Origin: Cinclus cinclus | Taxonomy: Eukaryota > Chordata > Aves > Passeriformes > Cinclidae | Assembly (NCBI RefSeq): GCF_963662255.1 | Contig: NC_085052.1 | Span: forward strand, 6,740,807-6,804,806 | Reading direction: 5' to 3' | DNA length: 64,000 nt | Shown here: positions 38,222-51,440 of the stretch, in pieces | How positions within the stretch are numbered: position 1 is the stretch's first letter | Layout of the letters: every line of letters starts with the position of its first letter | Position numbers and translations under genes: made by a program | The notes under the pieces: model-generated | What the model was told of the DNA's origin: nothing | The model's input: the letters and a program-made list of their open reading frames with translations, nothing else | Database searches by the model: none

Positions 38222-39030
38222 AGAGAATCACAGAGTAGTTGAGCTTGAAGGGGACATCCACTGACATGATCTGATAAGAACTCTCTGTTCTAAGCAGTAT
38301 CAGTCAGAACAAGTTGCTTTTTCCAATTTTTATTATCTCCAAAATGAAGATCCCTAAGCTCCTGGCAACTTGCTTGACAGCCCTAACTGCAAAAGTTTTT
38401 TCTTATGCTTAAAAGGAATTTCTTGATTTTAAATTTGTGCGCGTTGCCTCTTTCCTGCTCTTTCACTGGATGCCTCTGGGAGGTCTGGCTCCATCCTCTT
38501 TCCTGCCTGCTCCCAGGCATTTGTACACATTCCTAGCATCCCCTGAGCCTCCTTGAGTCCAACAGCCCCAGCTCTCACAGCCTCTCCTCACGTGGGAGAT
38601 CCCTCAGTCCCTTCTCCCCTTGGTGAGCCTTTGCTGGTCTCAGTGCTGTGTGTCCGTGTCTCTTGTCCTGGGAAGCACAGAGCTGAACCTGGCACTCAGG
38701 CATGGTCTCAGCAGGGCTGAATCAGAGGAATAATGACTTTGCTAGACCTGCTGACAGTGCTGTTCCCAGTGCAGCCCAGAGGCTGCTGGCGTTCTGCATG
38801 CCAAGGGCACATTGCTGGCTCCTGCTCAGCCTCACTCAGTGTCTCCCACGATGCCAAGGTGCTGCTCTGCTGCCAGGCTGCTTCCCAGACACTTGGACCA
38901 CAGCTTCTCCTGGTGCTTGGAGGTATTCCTGCCCACGTTCAGGACTTTGCACTTGCCTTTGCTGAACTTTGAGGTTCCTGTCTGCACATTTCTTCAGCTT
39001 GTCAACATCCCTCTGACCCATTTGCTTTAT
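38222..39030 (-). mobile_element. CR1 LINE 3' portion (about 0.8 kb) in the HSPA12A 3' UTR region
   Basis: Starts gagaatcacagagtagttga, continues through ctctcacagcctctcctcac, ctgctgacagtgctgttccc and aggactttgcacttgccttt, and ends near gtcaacatccctctgaccca. This is the full order of the reverse-complemented CR1 3' third. It is the longest repeat copy in the window, with no intact reading frame. Confidence 0.85.
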
Positions 39031-39281
39031 CAAGCACTTCCCCAAGTGGTTGTATTTCCTTTCTTGTTCATTCCTGTGTTAAGATTTGGAAGCACAGCTA
39101 GACGATGACTGTCCAGAAACATTTAAACAATGCAGAAGAGACAAAACATTCAGATCAGAAGTGCCATAATATATTTTTTGTAGCAAGCATTTTAATTCAG
39201 TAAAATACGTTGCTGGGTTGAGTTGTATGGCCAATGAAGTGGAAGGCAGAAGCCAGTAGAATGAAACTACAAATAGCATTA

Positions 39282-39287
39282 AATAAA
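39282..39287 (+). terminator. HSPA12A: Candidate poly(A) signal AATAAA (proximal)
   Basis: AATAAA about 1.85 kb after the stop codon and just beyond the CR1 copy. One of several possible HSPA12A ends. Confidence 0.35.
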
Positions 39288-41981
39288 GCATTCCTTACAT
39301 GGCAGTGAGCACAGAGGTCTTGACACAGGAGAAATGCACTGATGGTCATGGTAGCATCTTGTTTTTCAAATAACAACTTCTGGAAATGTTTCCTTAAGCA
39401 TGCTCACCTGGAATTTTTTTTTTTTTATTTTTTTTTCCAACTGGAATAGTTTGCAACTAGAATAGCTTTTATTTTGCAAAATGCTACAGGAGGAAAATTT
39501 CTGAAACCTACGTTCTGTATCTGCCACAAACTGACAACTTCAGATTCAAATCCTAATTTCACTCCAAATTAGCTGACTGGTACCAACCTGTAGAATCACC
39601 CTAAAATGCTGACACTTTCCAGAGCATTTATACAGAGCTGCCTGATTACCTGCTGGAATTCATTACATTTTCAAAACTTTGCAACATGAATTATTAGCCT
39701 AAACCTTCCTTTTAAAAAAGTTGAGCATGAGTTAAATCCATTACTGACACTTTTTAGAGATTAAAGCTTTATCAGTTATTTCATTAATTTATGTTCCAAT
39801 CCTGCACTTAAATTTTCTGTGTTTATCCTGGAGTTTTGCCACAGTAGAGAGCTGCAGAACTGATCCACTGCATTTTTTTGTCATTGAGTTTTCTGTGTCT
39901 CCTGCAGAAATTCCCTGGTTGAATGGGAAATGTGTTCTGCATTCAGCTTTAAAATAAATAAATAAAGGACTATGAAGAATGCTAGTCACAGTATCCTGCT
40001 GGATACTTTCTATAATTACAAAGTGTGCTTGCTAGCAGTCGAGTTCCTGCTGCCTGCTAAATGCTTTAAAAGCTAAATGCTGGGAATTTTTTGGTGTGTG
40101 TTGCTTTCCATGGTTTACAAACAAGAGAAACTTTAAGATGAGTTATGAACAATATAATTTTATGTATATACAATATTTAAATATTGTACAGACTCTTTCT
40201 TTCTACAGTGCTATTTTCTTGTATAAAAATGCACTTTGCTTCTGTTGATTTCATTCAGCTGTTAATTTTAAATAACACAGTTTCTCAATCAGCTTCTGTA
40301 ATTATAGGCTTTTGAAGATGGTAAGATATGAAATGTAAAAGGCTGATCTTATAATAATAGGAAAGAATTGTTGGTGTGTCAGAGAATACAACATTCTTCC
40401 TGCAATGCAAGTCATACCAGCTAAGCACATCACACAAATGCAATAGTCTGTTGCTGGGGTTTTCATTTCTTTGTTTCAGAGGGTGACCATTCCATCTCCA
40501 GCAATGCTTCATAATAATGGATGAATCCTCCTGTAAAACCAAAAATCTGGGTATACAGCTTCTTCACTGGGTTTTGGGGTTTTCATAAGGATCTTCTCTA
40601 GTTTACAAAACAACAACAACAACAAAATGAAAAACTACCTTCCGAAGCCAGGCAACACTCTTTTATTGTAGCTGCAGGTAAGGCACAGTCTCTGTCTACC
40701 ACTTCCACCTGCCACAAAAGAAAATTCTTACAGAAAAATAGGCTTTGCTGTCTTTGCATGCTATGTTAAGCTGAATCTGCCCAGTTCTGCACAGATTTAT
40801 TTTCAGTGGCCTTAACACAGGATTTGGTCTAATAAGTGGCTGTCACCCCCTGTCTCCCCTGTGAAGAGGAGGTGACCTGCAAGATCAGGTGGCCCCTGAT
40901 TTTTGTGCTGTTTGCAGCATGTCTGCAGGGAAAGCTACAGGTGTTTTCTGCAGCTCTTCTGGAGCACAGTTCCCTGCACAGCAGCGATTCTCTGCCCTTT
41001 CTGATTCACCTTCTGTAAGGTCCCATCTGGATCCAAGCAGGGGCTTGTTGCTGAAAGCCCTGTGACTGTGAAACGTGGTTTATCTATTTTTTGCACTTCC
41101 TCCTTCAGTCTGATGAGAACACTATCAAGCTTATCTTTGCAGAGCACTGAACTACTGAACAAACTCCCAGCTGTCCTTGTTGTCCTCTTTCAGAATGGAA
41201 AATTAGCTTGTCTCTCTAAGGAATTAGAATTGTAAAGTAGAATATTATGCTGTGGTCTGTAGACTGTAACCCAATTAAACAACTTTACACTGTAAGAGGC
41301 ATGTGGATGCCCATTTCAATAAAGGATGTTAGGCTGTAAAATTAATATGAAATTTACTAGGAAATGAGGCATTTTTAGAATTGTAGTTGTGATACTTTTG
41401 CAGGACATTCCCCTGCAGAACTTTTTTTGGTAGGGTTTCAGATGACATTGTGCAACTTAATGTTGAAAAGACAACAAGGCCAGCTATCCATAGGGAAAGC
41501 AGAAGGTCTTGGCAGGAGTTTTGCTCTAAGCAGCAACTTGGAGGTTTGGGTCCAAGTTACTGAACTCTAGGCTGAAGTTTAGCAGCTGTTTGTGATGGAA
41601 TGATTAATTGTGCTAGAATATGATAAATGTGCAGTGGTGGTTAGGACAGTTTGCATTGGTATGAGTATACCAATATTCATATACAGGAGTTTTAATGCAT
41701 TATTATGAGAAGGCTAATTATATATTGCAGAGATTTAATAGCCAAGATAAGCTGCATATTTATGATATGAAATGGCTTAAGCGGATGAATAGTTTAAAAG
41801 TTGTTGGGCATAATGTCACAGTACTCACCTGCTTGAAATAGTCTTAAACTATATTATTAAACCAACCATTGTGGTCTTGTTCACCTCTGTGCAAGATAAA
41901 TTCAGATTTCACTGATACTTGGAGCTGTTCACAACTTGTCTGGATTGTATCTTGAGTGTTCTTGTGTCTTCAATCATGTCA

Positions 41982-41987
41982 AATAAA
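41982..41987 (+). terminator. HSPA12A: Candidate distal poly(A) signal AATAAA
   Basis: AATAAA within gtcaaataaaataccttaaa, followed by a T-rich stretch (tttctctttttgg) that fits a downstream cleavage element. It is the last strong signal before sequence with no UTR-like character. Confidence 0.5.
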
Positions 41988-43694
41988 ATACCTTAAAACT
42001 AATTTCTCTTTTTGGGTGCTACTATTCTTATGAAAATGGCTATGAAAAGAAACCTAATTTATTATCAAAGTGAGACAGGCCAAGTGGTTATGCTTGAATT
42101 TGGGTGCTCCTTCATGTGTGTAACTGGGCAGAAGTGACACCAAGTGTCTGCACAGCTACAGTTCACTTGTGTGCCCAAGGTGGAACTTCACTGCTGCTCA
42201 TGACTCAGCTCCCAGCAAAATCGTGTAGCTCTCTGAGTAAGGTGTTTGTTGGAGTTCAGGCAGAAAGACTTTGGGCAATACCAAAAGCAGATCAGGTATT
42301 TTCTGTAAGGATGCTCTCAGAGAGACAGGAAATCAAATACAAAATCTGATACATCAAAGATAACTGTAATTTCTTAGGTCTTGTGTTATTAAAAGCTGTT
42401 TTATTTAAAATTCATTATTAGGCCAATAAGCTGGCCAGTAATTAAGTGTATTAGTATGAGAATGTGCCTCTTTATAGAGCTAGGGATGTTCAGTATAGTC
42501 CAGCTGCACTGAAAAAAACCCTTAGACAGCAGTTTGTGCAGTATTACATTGTTCTGCTGTAGGCTGTGTCCCTCTGAAATTCAGTGCTGTTGGCACAAGC
42601 TCTGGAGGTGATTCAGTGGCACAGGTGACCTTGGCCCACAATGCTGCAAAGATGCAGAGAGTGAACTGAGATGCTTTAGCAGCCACTACACCCAACTTCC
42701 ACCTATTTGCTGCAATGAAGGTGTTTTACAAGTGCTTTATGACTATAATTATAAACACCGTCCTAATAGGCTAGGTACTGTATTTAACTTGTAATGAACT
42801 TGATTTCAGCTAAACATTCAATTAATGTTACTAGTACAATGGGAAATATAATTACAGTCTTCAGAGACACATTAAGAACCAAATTTTGCTTTCGGTGTTC
42901 TACCACGTTGCTGAATATTCCAGTGGAGTTTTATGTGTTCACATTCAGAATTTTGTCCTTAAACTGGACTTTTCTAAATCTTAAGGCTTTCTCAGAGGAG
43001 TGTGTTTGTATTTAAAGCTACAGCCTCATCTTTATAGAAGAGATTTTGTGTAAGTTGTTGTTTCTACAAAATCACTTAAATTACAAAATAAGACCTTACT
43101 GAAATTTTCAGATTTTGCATTCATGTGAACAGCTGTGGAATAAAACAACTTGTAAAAGGGCCTCCCTGACAGCAGTGTCCCGCTCTCTGTCTTAGGGACA
43201 ATGGATTCAGAGCTCCTTTACTCAGTGCAAGAACTGCTTGATTTTCAAGAGAAGCATCCTGGGTAAATTACTGAGAAATGCAAATGCTTTGTGTGGCTGG
43301 AATTCAGGCCTGCTTTTTGCCAATCTTGTACTTAACTCTTTTTTTTCTTTAGGAATAAAATCTGTTTTATTAGTTCTCATTCACGCCTTGCTGTGTTCTA
43401 ACAATCAAAACCATTTTTGTGGTAGAATCAAAGCAGAGTCACAATAAGGTACTGTGCTCTTTTCCTTCAAGTTAGAGACTGGAACGTGAGTATTCAAAAA
43501 AGGAAGAAGTTTCCACCACAGCCTATGCAGTCCACAGATGCAAAGATCAATTTCTTACAGCAAAAACTGTCTTGTGCCATCCTTATGCCATATATTGAGT
43601 CAGTTAACTGCAAACATTTTTCTGAAAACCAAGAAATTCTGTATTGTCTTTAGTTAATGTACAATTGATTAGGTCCTGGCTATGATTTTAAGGT

Positions 43695-43740
43695 AGTATT
43701 TTCTAATTTTCTATTTAGAAAATTAGAATTTTCTAATACT
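43695..43740. repeat. AT-rich inverted repeat (hairpin)
   Basis: The perfect 12-base arms ttctaattttct (43701-43712) and agaaaattagaa (43717-43728) flank a 4-base loop. Outer arms agtatt and aatact extend it. The core ttttctaat recurs directly to about 43752. Confidence 0.8.
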
Positions 43741-43868
43741 ATTTTCTAATTTTTCAGGGGTTATAATAATAGGGAAAAGTTAACTAAGTGCCATATCCCA
43801 GGAGCTCTGGCTTTGTGCCTAGAGCAGAAGTCACTGAATGAGGCAGTGATGTTCACTACCAAGCAATG

Positions 43869-43927
43869 GAAAAAAAAAAAAAGGCAAAAAAACCCCCAAA
43901 AAAACCAAAAAAAACCCCAAAACCAAA
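43869..43927. repeat. A-rich low-complexity run with CCCC interruptions
   Basis: A13-like run followed by repeated aaaaccccaaaa-type units. Confidence 0.8.
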
Positions 43928-45214
43928 ATTGATAGATTGCAGCCACTATGATCCTTCTATCACTGTCCACAAGTGAGCTGACACAGGCATGGAGAAATGA
44001 AAAATAAATCCAAGCTTACTCTGGGAATATTGTGTGCTGCAGTAGAGCCAAGACATCAAAGGAGGAGGATGCGAGACAGAGTGTAAGGAAACAAAGGAAT
44101 TGGCTGGAGGGGTGTGTAAGCAGGACCTGGATGTGCTAGAACAGAGGCACTGGAGTGCTCCAGCAGTTACAAGGTCAGGGATGGTTTCAAAGCAGAGAGT
44201 GGTGAGATAGAGCTGTGACTGCCAGTGCTTGTTGAACTGCAGCAATGTAAGGAGTTAGAAAGGTGACTCTCCCTTTCCTAAGGGCAACAAGGACTATTTC
44301 CTTCCCTTTGAGGAGTAATCTCCGCACCTCTAGTAGGAGCTTCCGTCTGCCATCAGCTGATAAGGGCAGACACCAGACTGAGCACATCCTCTGTAGTCCA
44401 AGGAGCAGCCTCGGCGCTGCCCTGGTGCTTCTCACCCTGCAGGCGTGCTCTTGGTGACACTCACGAGGCTGCAGCTAAAGCACTGCAGGGAATGGATTGC
44501 TCTGAAGGTTTCTTTTTCATCTTGTGACTCGTAATGCATCTGTTTTCTCAGCCTGTGTTCCAACACTTTGCCTAGATGACTACTGACTTCTCAAAATGAG
44601 TGGAGTTGAAGGAAATTAGCTGGAAGTAGAGCAGAATCAAGCAGAGAAGGTGCTGGTTCTACACGATGTATGCAGGAGTTGTATCTAAATGTTTGTTTTT
44701 TTTTCCCACAGGCAACATTCCAGCATCCTGCTTCAGATTATTTTCTCTCTATGTTCTTTGTGTTGGCAGAGGTCTGGATAGCAGTGCTGTCTGCAGGGTG
44801 CTGTGAACTTGTCCATGAAAAATTCCTTACACAGTGGGCAGGAGAATAGATTTGTCTACTCAGGAAACAAGGTCAGTGTTTCAACCTGATAACTGTGTCA
44901 GGCAGCTGAAGAATCAGGTAACATCACTGAGGATGTTCCAAAACACTTTTCAATTAATGTCGGAGTTCTTTTATTTTGTCTTATGGGTGAAACACAAGAG
45001 ATTGGAGATCAGAAAGTACCACACACTTATCAAGGAAGTTACAGGACTGAGAGGATGTGACAAACTCCATTGGTCATATCCCACCAAAGCAATTTTAATT
45101 TCTCCCCTTCAGAGTCAAGTAACATATAATAATTCAGGTTTTTTCTCTTCCCTGTTCAGACCCATCCAGTGTTTTTGCTGACTGCAACTACAGCTCTGTC
45201 AGAGCATCAAAGGA

Positions 45215-45580
45215 GATGCACATAGCTGGAAAGGACTTCAGGAATCAGTATGTATCACCTTCTGCTGCAAAACAATATTAGTTCTGACTAAACTACTCCC
45301 AACTTTTGGGGTTTTTTTAAACTTCTGGTGGTGAAATAGTGTCATCTGCCTGGGCAGTTTGCTTCACTGTCCTCTTCTGTCTGAAGTCATACATGATGTC
45401 AGCTTTGACTTTCTGTGGTTGTCCTACCCCTAGAGAACATGGGAACAATTCATCTCATTCCTGCCCTGACAGCTTTTGACATATCTGAAGACCAGTTTCA
45501 TGCATGCCCTGAATCTAATTATTTAATTAAATCCCAGGTCTTTCAACTACGTTTTTAAAACTTGTGATCTTTTTAATGGG
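45215..45580 (-). mobile_element. Highly decayed CR1-like fragment
   Basis: The segments agctggaaaggacttcagga and ttttgacatatctgaagacc match, in the right order, the reverse complement of CR1 3' ends. Divergence is high, so the borders are approximate. Confidence 0.45.
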
Positions 45581-48500
45581 AGCTTTGAGGATTAGGCAGC
45601 GGATGCTGATTTCTGGCAAATAAGCATTTTATTGCTGGGAGGAGATTTGGAAACGGATGCTGAAGTTCTTCTGTGTGAACATACGTGAAGGACTAGTGTA
45701 GGGAGCACCTCTCTCCAAAACAGCCCTGGTAAAGCATCAACAAACAATGGAATGGGATGTGGGGCTTTGAGGCACGTTGAGGTTTTGTCTTTTGCAAACA
45801 TTGATTAAAGGCCTTCTTGTGTTTAAGCTCAAAGGTATGTGTTTAAAGCTCAGGAGTTAATGTTCTATGGGCTGGGTGTGGCTGGGATAAATGGCATTTA
45901 GGAGGTAACCTCACGTCATGGTTGTGAAGCAGACTGAGTTTTCCACTCACTTTGCTTTTGGACTTTGCATCATTAAAGCATTGTCCTTGAACTCCTGTTC
46001 TGTGGAGGTTCTGATAAACTACTTGTGCTTTGCTGGCCTGAAGTGTGTCCAGCTTTTCAGCTGCATGAGAAGTGCTGCAATGAAAACCTTCAAAGAGGGT
46101 GAGAAATCTCTGACTTCATGAATGACTTGAGGGGGATCTTTTGGCAGGGTACACTGAGCTTTTTAATCAATTTAAAACGCAGGAAAATGCTCCAAGCACA
46201 AAAAATCAGGTTCCACTCCGAGTTAAAAATTCGTTTAATCTGGTAGTCACCCCTACTTTTGACATACTTTGGTACTAGATGTTAGCACCTCTGCGTGTCC
46301 AGGTCCCCCTTACACACCCCTGCCATTAAAATCTCTGGCTTTCCTCTGTGGCTGTTATGGGACAGTCTGACCTTTGGAAAATGAAGATCTAAATGGAGAG
46401 TTTTGGAAGACAGAGCTTTAGACTGGGTTATTTAATAGCTATTTTACTCAAATTAATGGCTGGGAAGAATCTCATGATCTCTTGGGAGATTCCCAATGCT
46501 CTATCATCTAAAACTATGAATGGTTTGATGCCAACACTGAGTGATAAACCTTGTGCATCACTATTTCCTCTCTGCTTCACCTGTGGAGAAAGCAAAGGTG
46601 CTGTAAACAAGAAAACAGCTCACTGTAGTGCAAACTCTGCACACAAGATTTGTTTCATCTGCTCTGTTCTACTCCTCTAAAGCTGAAATAAAGCATCATT
46701 TACAGTCTCCATGCCCAAAATACCTCACAGGAACAAAGAAGATTGTGGGATTGGTATGAGCAATTTGGTGTGCCCAGAAAACCCTAAAAGATCTGCCCTG
46801 TAGATGAGCAGTCCTGGTTGGGAACACCGGAACAGCTGGACCAGTTTTGATACTAAAGCAAAGCAATAACTACTGGAGAGACCTTCAAATTTGTTGAACC
46901 TTCTGGGGTTTTTTTGTGTGTGAAGTTATATTCATCTTCCCAGAGTACTATTAGCATATTCACCTACATTTAAATAATTAATTTCCTTGTTATACGCCAA
47001 CTCATAATTTTTTGTTCTTTCAGAATTATTGAAATCTGTGACAAGAGGTAGTAATAGGAGGAAATGCTTGGTTTCTGGTTTGTTAATCAATTCCATAATA
47101 TCTCATTCTTCACAATTGCTTTATTTAATAGCACCAATTTCTGCTTTCAGGTCTTGACTTCCCTGTTAAGCATTTAAGTTTCAGAAATTTTTTTAATCTT
47201 TTAACCTTTATCCCTTTGATTTTTTTTTCTCAGCCTATAATTTATTATACAGTCTCCTGTCAGAGGAGGAGGTAGACTAGGTGATTTTTACTGTATTGCA
47301 AATTATAATTATTATAGTTATTTGCATTAGTAATGGATTCATTCTTATCACTGAAAACAATTCCATTATCTGATCAGACAGTTATCTTCACACTGTCCGT
47401 GATCATATACTTTCACTAGGCACCTCTTTCTCTGTGGGTCAAAAGGAGAATTATTCTTTGGTGCAGTCACTCTGCTCTCCACTTTTAACATTCTTCCCTG
47501 GTTAAAAAAAAAAAAAAAAGTTTTTATTACCTTATGAGGGTCCTATGCAATAAAAATATGCTGCTTTCTGCTGCTGTCCTTCAGACCCAGCACAGGAGCA
47601 ATGTCCCCTCTGTCACAGCCATCAGGAGATGCTTCCAAATTCAGGTTCTGTGGGAGGGAATGACAGGCTGATTTTCATGACCCAGCGAAGATGTTTTGGC
47701 TCCTTTTGGAATTAAAGCAAAGGTCTGAGATCTACAGCCTGTCCTTAATGAAGGGGAGAAGCCTCCTTTGCCTCCTTCCCTGCATTCTGTGGGAGGTGGG
47801 GATTTGGAGGTGGGTGATGGCAGAGGGAGGCTGCAGAGGGGCAAACACATCCTTTAAAGCAGAGCTATAGAATGGTCAGATGCACTGATTTCCAAACTGC
47901 GAGCCGGGGGAGATGAGAAAGGTTGGAAAGAGATGTGGGGTCAGGCCATGGAATCCCCGAGGGACTCGGAGCACCTTGGTGAGAGCTGGGGGTGGTGGAG
48001 AGCCCTTGCACACTTCCCTCCTGATTTTTTCCCCCTCTTCAAAAGAGAAAAGGCTGGTGTTTGGGTGAAGAATAAAAGACAACAACAACAAAAATTAGCC
48101 TAAACTTAGAGTTTGTTTAATTTATTTTTAAGCAGCTCCTGTGGTAGTTTCTGTAGTCTGTAGCCAGGGGACAGAGAGCTTTGTGTTGGGAGAAGGAAGG
48201 GGTGGCTCCTGCTCTTCCATCGCTTCAGGCAGGACAAACTTATCCTGTGTTTTCCATCTATATAATTAAGGTGATCACTTATATTCCTCCTGCGTGAAGG
48301 ACCTCTTCTGAGTGAGAAATGGTACTGCACTTAGGACTGCACTCACCTCCCAAAGAGGATAATCAGGACTCTTAGAGAATGCATCCTCTGAAACATCCCA
48401 AGCTGAGGCACTCAAGGCACCAGTAATGTTCATTGCTGTTATTTTTCATGTGGAATTGAGACTTAGGTTATATAAATTATATGCCAAATTACAATAATGT

Positions 48501-48974
48501 GACTTATTATCTGAACAAATGCATTACTGTAGAGGTTTAGATCCCCTTTCCCCCCCTTCACCTCCCTAATTGGTTAGATGTGAAGTATTATCTACTTAAT
48601 GCTATTAAAGGTAATATTTTTCATAGGATAAGCACTCAACAATAATTCCACGGGGCAGAGCACAAAGAGGGACTTGAATGCAACTTTTGTCTTCGGGTCT
48701 CACAAAATATAGGTCATAGCAAGTGCAGTAGCCCCACAGTTGTTACTGTGTAATTGAGCACAACATTTAGACTAATTCAAAGAGTACTTTGCTTCTTGTT
48801 TCTGTTTGTCTGCAAGAACAGTTTAGAAGTAAATGTCACATAGCGCACTATTAGTATTTTTTGATTTGGAGCTGTGGAGCATCACATCAACCCTCTCCTT
48901 TCTTCCACTGCCCTCTGCTGACCCAGTTAAGAACGGGACTACATCTTACTTTTTCTTGTCTTCACATTTTAGGA

Positions 48975-49003
48975 AAATAATAAAATAATAATAATAATTT
49001 TAA
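48975..49003. repeat. AAT microsatellite
   Basis: aaaataataaaataataataataattt, a short imperfect (AAT)n repeat. Confidence 0.75.
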
Positions 49004-49449
49004 AAACCTGAATTTATTATACAATTTATTTGGCAAAAATTGGTAATTTTTTTCCAGTGAATATCTCTTCTGTCAAAGAAACTGCTCCCAGTTTATATCA
49101 GCAACAAGAAGTTAACAAATTTAACCTTGCTTTTCCACACTTAATACAACCACACACAGTATGTATTTCTGAAGGCTGAGGGTGGGGCAAATGGAATATT
49201 TGGGAATGACATTTAAATCAAGAAAAAACAGCCTTCAAAGCATAACATCATAAAATTCCTATTTGCAACCTCTGAGGACACGTCCCAGGAAGGTATGGAA
49301 ATAAATACGCAGCCATAACACTGTCAGCTGGGGCTAGGTGATGAAAGCTCTAACATTACAAACTAGATTAAAAAAACCCTCCAGAGATTAGGGAAGGAGA
49401 ATTCATCCATGCCGAATTAAGATACACTCAAATATTTCTTGAAAGATAG

Positions 49450-50560
49450 AACCTCATTATGCTACTGATTTATGGAGCAAAGTAATGACTGTGGGCAGCA
49501 TTGTCTAAAGACAACAATGAGCACTGCTACAGCGCAGCAATTATTACAGTCACATGAAATCTTCAATTTTTGGGTTTTTTTGTCTAATTCTAAGATGATT
49601 TGTAATAAAGGGGTGGGGGAATGCATTGCACACGGTAATCTAAAATGTAATGGAAATACATGGCCCAAGTTGTTTCCATATTTAAAATATTTAAAATTCT
49701 TCTTGCAATGCTGCCCACCAACAAAATAATAGTAATTTATGGCAGGAATTATAAAACCTAAACTATAGCACAAAGCGTTTTTCACCAAATTACTCACTCT
49801 ATATCCACAATTACAGCTCATTTTTTTCTTATGCTGATAACAAAAGATACATTTTAAGATCCTCGCTGTGCTGCTCTTCCTTTAATAAATAAAGTGAGCT
49901 TTTCAAAAGCCACAAAACGATGCAGATAAAAATCAAAACATTTCTACATTTAAGGATGCAATCAAAGACTTGCCCTGAATGGTGTGATATTAAAGTTTAA
50001 AAAAAAAAATCAATTTGCTGTGTATTTTTGAGCATGGTTTGTCACAAATACCATTCCCAATAGATAAGAATGATTATATGGTAAAGAGCGTAATTTATAT
50101 ATCTCAAGCGTTCTGCTTTTGTCACCGCCATCGTTAAGGAATTTGACACGTTTGCAGGAGAACAATATATGTCAACTGAAATATATACCAATTAGCCCTA
50201 AATGGGACACTGAAATGAATGATGCATGTGCATGCTATACTTACAAGTAATAACATGTGGTTTAAAGTCGCTCGCGTTTTCAAACAAGAATTCTTTTTAT
50301 GTTGTCATTTAAAAAATCTAATATTTCAAAAGGTCAGGAATAAATAGCACCATTAGCATTAAAAGCTTGCTAAAGGGAAAGTAATTTGTTGTTCATTTAA
50401 CATTGCATTTTATGTAATAGCTTTGTAAAGTGTTCGGGAGGGGGGGAGAGATTTTACTCTGCTAAAACAGGATGACGGCAGCTCCAGTTCATTATTAAAA
50501 AGAGATTTTTTATTATGCTATTGTCAACTTTAACGTCTTGATTCTGTTAGGTGTTTGTTA
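49450..50560. promoter_or_regulatory. Candidate conserved non-coding element / enhancer block
   Basis: About 1.1 kb of dense, repeat-free AT-rich sequence. It contains several TAAT/ATTA homeodomain cores (for example caattagccc near 50190), ATGCATGTGCATGC near 50221-50236, and CpGs retained in short clusters (accgccatcgtt near 50125, gtcgctcgcg near 50268). It has no long credible reading frame. The look is that of vertebrate developmental enhancers, but conservation cannot be measured here. Confidence 0.35.
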
Positions 50561-51329
50561 AAATTACATGGGCTGCTGAAGTGGCTATGGCAAAGGATAA
50601 TGCTGAGAATATCATAACTGTCAAAACAATAGTGTAGGCAAGAATCTGCTTATTCCAAGGCAATGGAACAAAAGACAAAGGAGAAACTCCTCTCCAGTGT
50701 TGGGAAGTTAATAACCCTGTTGAGGTTTCCTCAGCAGGAGACACTGAGATCAGGACACCAAATCCTAGGAGAGACAAACAGGGAAGGCAGAAGGAAGCAG
50801 GAGATGCCAAAGGGATGGGAGGGTACATGAAAACCCAGCATCAGACACCAGCTCCCCTGTCTGTGGCTATTCATAAACCCACAACTATTTAACTTCCTGG
50901 AGCGGGTTTGTTTCTCCTCCAAGGGCTGGATAAAGTGTGAAATCCTCTCTTCCTGTGGCTGGATCCTTCCTCCTGCCCAGCTCTGGCCGTGGAAAGTCAA
51001 GGAGGGCTTTGCAGGAGCAACCCAGAGCTGGACTTACCAGAGCCTGATGCAGGACAAAGAACTCAAATCCTTGCATTTATTAGGCCTGACTCTGTTATTC
51101 TACCACTCTAAGACTGACCGCATTTGGGAAAAACTGAAGATAAAATAAATGTCAGTTTTTAAGTGTCCTTCTGGACAGCACAGGCTGGGGGGAAAACACA
51201 CAAAGAGAACTCTACTGTGTGCTTGCTGCACTTGCTGCTGCCTGAGGAGTTGCACAGGGAGAGAAGGAATGGAACAGGGAGAATACTTCAGGAATTCTGC
51301 AAATTCAACCAGCCTGGAGTCAAATATTT

Positions 51330-51440
51330 TCAGAGATATAGCACCTACCACCTCTCAGGGCAGCCTGTGCCAGTTTTAAAACTCCTATAGTACAGAACTT
51401 CTTCCATACATTTAACCTAAATCAAATAGTACCCTTTAAT
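51330..51440 (-). mobile_element. CR1 remnant
   Basis: The run ctctcagggcagcctgtgcc, then acagaacttcttccatacat and ttaacctaaat, follows the reverse-complemented CR1 3' region. Short and diverged. Confidence 0.55.

Larger units (their letters stand above)
37432..42000 (+). other. HSPA12A: HSPA12A 3' untranslated region (probable extent)
   Basis: No further exon is needed after the TAA at 37429-37431. Mammalian HSPA12A has a 3' UTR of several kilobases, so this AT-rich run up to the AATAAA at 41982 is a reasonable extent. Earlier signals occur at 39282, at 39953-39966 (three overlapping) and at 41318, so alternative ends are possible. A CR1 copy occupies about 38222-39030. The 40.1-40.3 kb stretch, with UGUAUAUA-like and palindromic sequence, looks like conserved UTR. 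Confidence 0.55.

Noticed and set aside
44187..44435. Arg/Leu-rich minus-strand frame of 82 residues overlapping a plus-strand frame
   Set aside because: No recognisable family, no promoter or splice context, and overlapping frames on both strands suggest chance.
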